Part shown: positions 59,969-64,000 of the stretch, piece after piece
Position numbering within the stretch: position 1 is the stretch's first letter
How the letters are laid out: every line of letters starts with the position of its first letter
Source of the DNA: Physcomitrium patens
Taxonomy: Eukaryota; Streptophyta; Bryopsida; Funariales; Funariaceae
NCBI RefSeq assembly: GCF_000002425.4
Contig: NC_037274.1
Location: 566,574-630,573 of the forward strand
Reading direction: 5' to 3'
Length of the DNA: 64,000 nt
Program-made: the position numbers and the translations under genes
The notes under the pieces: model-generated
The model's input: only the letters and a program-made list of their open reading frames with translations
Told to the model about the DNA's origin: nothing
Databases searched by the model: none

Positions 59969-62341
59969 ATGGAAAACGAAAATAAAAATTTTGAAGGATT
60001 TTTGGGAGAAGTTTCTGGTGGGGAGTCTTCTAAAGGACAAGGTATGCACATGGATCCGTCTATTGCTATTTTGTTTCAAGCCTTCTCATTGTCAATGCAG
60101 CAACAGCAAAGCAATGATCGAAACGAAGCTTTGGCAACCAAAGCATTACAAGCAGTGGTCAATAAAATTGATCAATTTGATGGGAGGAATATTTCAAGGT
60201 ATTTAAGATGTTATGTTCGTGAAATGGAATTAAATCGGGTTTCTGAGAAGAAAATGGTTGCACTATTTGAACTTGCCACGATACCGGAGATAAGGGACCA
60301 CATTACATCAATTACGGATCGTTGTGGGAATTCATGGGAGGATTTTTCACATGCATTGAAAGACGAATATTTCTTAGAAGATGCTGATCGCGTTACTAAG
60401 AAGCTGTTTCTGGGATGGATTGAACGGCCCAATAAGAATTTGCAAGCAACAGAGCTACTAAGAGAGTTTGAGAGGCAGTACTCTCAATTATCGAAGGTAG
60501 AAAAATTGACATTGGAGCCGAACAAAGTTGATCTATTTCTTCAAGCTGCTGATGGAGAATTGCAAGAGAAATTAGAACCCCTTCTTGAAGACAAAGAAGA
60601 AGATGAAGGATTGACAACGAAGTGGAAGAACGTTGAAGATGCGATGGGGTTGCTTACAAAAAAAGAAAGGAGGAAGGATAGGAGTAATATTCTGAAAACA
60701 GTACAAGCATCAAAAGCTCCAGTACGTACAACACCACCGACAATGCCTACAGTTCAACCTTCGACATCCTTGTCAAAGAAAGCAGATATGGGTATGGAAG
60801 AAATTATACGAGGAATGCGAGATCTTCAAATCAAATTAGCAAGACTTAAAGAGAATACTTCTATAAACAATTCGAAGAATGTTTCAAAACAACGATATGT
60901 ACAAAGATGCATTTGGTGTGATGATGCTTCACACACTAGAAAAGATTGCAATGAATTTAATAATATGATATGAGAGGGAATTATTTGCTGGAAAGATGGG
61001 AAGATAGCATTGAAAGATAGGGAGGATCTTCTTCAAACCAATTTTGGCAAGGAAGGAATGAGAGCATTGGTTCAAGATTACTTAAAAGAGCATGAAACAG
61101 TAGTACGAGAAAGTGCAAGTTATGGTGCTAGAGTAGATGATGCAATTGGTGGAAGTACGGAAACTAGTGAGTTTTGGGCTTCTGCCGTTTCTACAATGCA
61201 AGAAGGGAAATTACCTCGAGAAGCGTTATTGAGAACTGCAGCTACAATACGAGGAAGAACAGGTTGGGAGGATCCTCTTGAGTCTCTTTCAGTTCATGCA
61301 TATATTGCTAAGAGCCAACATGAAGCTTTGATGGAAGAAAAAAGACGAGGAAATTTTGATGATACTAGAGAAGGAAATTCTTTTAAGAGGCAAACTCGAG
61401 GAGACAAGGCTCGGGAGGCAGCTTCACAAGAAATGCCTGTAAAGGATACCTCAGCATCATTGGGAGAAAAAACAACGGAGACAAAAGATAAGGACAAATC
61501 AATTGCTTATAAGCTACTTTCTGACATTGAAGCGGCAACAAATTTGAAAGGGGTGTTGGAAGAACGTATATTAAACGCTAAGGTGGAATTCACATTGAAA
61601 GAAGTCTTGAGAATTGCAAAGAAGGAGTTTCATGATGTTATCATTGACAGCATTAAGCGAAAGAGGCAACTAATGAGCGAAACTGAAATGAGTCATGCTA
61701 TTGATGCAAGAATATGTAGAGATGAAGAAGAGGTTGATATTGGTTACAAGCAACCAACAAATGAAAAGAATGGGTATAATCAGCGAGTACGTTTTGAAGA
61801 TTCTAGTGACAAGGAAATGGAAACTTTGAGCCATTATACTCGAAAGCATTGGGCAAGGGCAACTACTGAGGTATTGGTGAAGGTAGGAGATATAGAAGAA
61901 CCAATAGTTGCTTTGGTGGACCATGGTTCTGAAATAAATCTCATGTCTAAAGATCTTTATAAGAAGCAAAAATGGCCAATTGATATGGAACATGGATGGG
62001 CAATACGAGCAGCTAATAACACACGAGGCGAATTATATGGAGCTTGTCCAGATGTCAAAATTCGGATTGGGGATGTTGCGACGGAGCAACATTTCTTCGT
62101 TCAAGATACAACGTCTTATCCGTTGATTTTAAGACAACCTTATATCACGGCAACACGGATGGAAACAAAGGTACTTGACGATGGTTCTGCTTATGCAAGG
62201 GTACGGAGCGAAGATGGGAGGAAAGCTGTACAATTTCTAACAGTACCTCCTAACCATGAACGGAATCGAGATAGGTTGAGGGAGAAACCATTGCCAAAGA
62301 TTGTTGAAGGATTTAAGGATTTTGGAGAGGTACCACTGTAA
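59969..62341 (+). CDS. gag-pro: Element C gag-protease, broken by one TGA
   Basis: The frame starts at an ATG at 59969 and encodes a gag core with a CCHC knuckle CIWCDDASHTRKDC (about 60908-60949). A TGA at 60971-60973 interrupts it, and the same frame then runs on (GIICWKDGKIALKD) to 62341. The stop replaces the first residue of EGIICWKDG context and is easily explained by CGA to TGA. Near 61.91 kb comes the protease-like ALVDHGSEINLMS, with His between Asp and Gly as in some related lineages. The frame ends at 62339-62341 just before pol, in the neighbouring frame. This lineage differs from chromoviruses A and B in sequence and in the style of its RT. Confidence 0.88.
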
Positions 62342-63876
62342 AGCGAGATTATGGAGGTACAAAAGAGGAGGTACTCTCGCGAGATGAAGGTGCCTTTGAT
62401 GCGAGTTTTATTGGTATATTGGAGAATGGAAATATTATGTATAAGAAAGTTGAAGATTTTAAAAGAAAAGAAAGAAAAAGATTATATGATATTGAAGGAC
62501 AGTTACGCAAGATAGGTACATTGCAAGATGATGAAAGGATTTTGGGTGTTTATGAAGAAAATGGACTGGAAGATTCATTGGAATTGATTACATCTATTGG
62601 GTTAGGGGATAATGATAAGATTGTTGAGATTCATTCGAGAGAGGTTTATACCATGCTTGAATCTTTTCAAGCACCAGAAGTCACAGTAGAGACGAGATAT
62701 AAAACGGCAGATAAGAAGGTAAAGCCTGTTGCCGGACCATTACCAGAGGATTCTAAAGAACAAATGGGAGAAGCATCAAAAGAAGCAAGTTTAAGAGATC
62801 CAATGAGTATTGGACATCAGTTTACTGAAGAGACTTTTGAAGAATTGAAGATTGGTTCTGATGGTTCTTTATTGCCAGAGGAAATTACTTGCTTCAAAAA
62901 GATGTTGGCTAAACAAGGTAGATCGTTTGCCTTCGAATCTCATGAAATTGGGTGTGTGGATCCAAATATTATAACACCTATGGTTATCTTCACTGTACCG
63001 CATGTACCTTGGAATCTAAGACCGATTCCAGTACCGAGGGCACATTTACCTAAATTGGTGGAACTATTGAAAGAAAAGATAAAGATGAAAATATTAGAAC
63101 CTTCATTTGCGCCATATTCTAGTCGATGCTTTACGGTACCTAAGAAGAATGGGTCACTGCGGTTTATTCAAGATATGCAGCCAGTGAATGCTGTAACTGT
63201 CAGGAATGCAGGAATTGGACCTATTGTGGATGAATTTGCTGAGGCGTTTGCTGGAAGGGCGATCTATTCAATGGGTGATTTGTATTCAGGTTATGATCAA
63301 TTTCAACTTGCTGAAGGAAGTAGAGATATGACAACGATGAGGACACCGCTTGGATTGGTTAGAATGTGCACTCTTCCTCAAGGCGCGACCAACTCAGTTG
63401 CGCATATGATGAATGGGATGAATAAGGTATTGAGAGATTTTATCCCGGAAAAGACTATGCCTTTTCTGGATGATGTTCTTATAAAGGGGTGCAGAGAAGG
63501 AGACAAGGATGAAACTTTAGATACGAGGGGGTGTCGCAGATATGTTGTTGATCATATACAAGATTGTGAAAAGATTTTAACTCGGCTTGGAGAAGTTCAT
63601 CTTACATTATCGGGTATGAAGTCCGTATTTGGAGTGCGAGAGGTTGTAATTGTTGGACATTTATGCGGATCTTACGGAAGAAAACCAGATCCGACTAAAG
63701 TTGATGCGATTGGAAGGATGAAAGAGGATTGTCGTTCTTTAACAGAGGTTCGCAGGTTTTTGGGTGCATGTGTATTTTATCGAATCTGGATTCCTCATTT
63801 TGCTCACATAGCGGATCCATTATATGAACTGTTACGCAAGGGTTACCGATTTGAATGGAAAGAAAGGCATATTTAG
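62341..63876 (+). CDS. pol: Element C pol (RT and start of RNase H), partial
   Basis: Pol continues from gag-pro after a one-base frame change around 62338-62341; the first codons (KRDYGGTKEEVLSRDEGAF) lie upstream of any ATG. Reverse transcriptase: VPWNLRPIPVPRAHLPKL, FTVPKKNGSLRFIQDMQPVN, MGDLYSGYDQFQL, LPQGATNSVAHMMN and the active site FLDDV at about 63462-63476. A cysteine-bearing insert with CRRYVVDHIQDCEKIL follows, then VVGHLCGSYGRKPDPTKVDA, RRFLGACVFYRIWIPHFAHI. A TAG at 63874-63876 interrupts the frame; reading continues to the window end with the start of RNase H (VILTVDASPIAVGWAV). It is damaged by only three visible lesions, so it inserted fairly recently. Confidence 0.9.
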   Translation, partial: KRDYGGTKEEVLSRDEGAFDASFIGILENGNIMYKKVEDFKRKERKRLYDIEGQLRKIGTLQDDERILGVYEENGLEDSLELITSIGLGDNDKIVEIHSREVYTMLESFQAPEVTVETRYKTADKKVKPVAGPLPEDSKEQMGEASKEASLRDPMSIGHQFTEETFEELKIGSDGSLLPEEITCFKKMLAKQGRSFAFESHEIGCVDPNIITPMVIFTVPHVPWNLRPIPVPRAHLPKLVELLKEKIKMKILEPSFAPYSSRCFTVPKKNGSLRFIQDMQPVNAVTVRNAGIGPIVDEFAEAFAGRAIYSMGDLYSGYDQFQLAEGSRDMTTMRTPLGLVRMCTLPQGATNSVAHMMNGMNKVLRDFIPEKTMPFLDDVLIKGCREGDKDETLDTRGCRRYVVDHIQDCEKILTRLGEVHLTLSGMKSVFGVREVVIVGHLCGSYGRKPDPTKVDAIGRMKEDCRSLTEVRRFLGACVFYRIWIPHFAHIADPLYELLRKGYRFEWKERHI

Positions 63877-64000
63877 GCAATGCAAAGATTGAAGAAATTA
63901 TTGATGTCACCTCCAATATTGGAGAAGGTTGATTATAAGTGCAATAGACCAGTGATTCTTACTGTAGACGCTAGTCCAATTGCCGTTGGATGGGCTGTGG

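Noticed and set aside
1-64000. CRISPR arrays, bacterial operons, rRNA or tRNA genes
   Set aside because: No regularly spaced direct repeats, no ribosome-binding-site-led gene strings and no recognisable RNA gene were seen. The genes are spliced plant genes.

Overview
The window is nuclear DNA of a land plant. It holds five spliced plant genes whose closest relatives are plant proteins: an alpha-expansin, a plastid mitoferrin-like carrier, HSA32, the plastid mTERF protein MTERF4, and MSH2. They sit in AT-rich DNA full of plant-type retrotransposons. A relic with a captured cytosine methyltransferase and a second, non-chromovirus type of Ty3/gypsy element point to a non-seed plant, perhaps a moss. 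That placement is inference; no rRNA, organellar or other marker settles it.

Layout. 1-1.9 kb: alpha-expansin (+). 1.9-5.3 kb: AT-rich spacer with microsatellites. 5.3-12.3 kb: one old L1-type LINE (-), with DUF4283/zinc-knuckle ORF1, endonuclease, reverse transcriptase and zf-RVT traces, ending in an (AAAT)n tail. 14.5-16.6 kb: MFL1 (-). 18.9-21.0 kb: HSA32 (+), divergent from MFL1. 21.3-23.0 kb: MTERF4 (-). 25.2-31.0 kb: MSH2 (-), 14 exons, 936 codons, with E2F-type sites upstream.

33.4-64 kb is a retrotransposon graveyard. In order: a decayed Tat-like Ty3/gypsy element (+, 33.4-37.6 kb); a GC-balanced island of unknown nature (38.7-39.7 kb); a decayed gag-protease-cytosine-methyltransferase relic (-, about 40.4-44.4 kb); a decayed Ty1/copia element (+, 46.3-48.5 kb); a decayed chromovirus (A, -, 49.7-54.0 kb); a young chromovirus (B, +, from 54,028) inserted into A's gag; and a fairly young Ty3/gypsy element of another lineage (C, +, from 58,561) inserted into B's integrase and running off the window. 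The A, B, C nesting gives relative ages.

The two most interesting signals are the 5' LTR of B, which carries a dense array of perfect heat-shock elements plus three 30-bp tandem units just upstream of a TATA box, and the methyltransferase relic, whose catalytic motif is broken by changes that all look like C-to-T decay. All gene models were built by eye from splice signals and family knowledge; no alignment was run.
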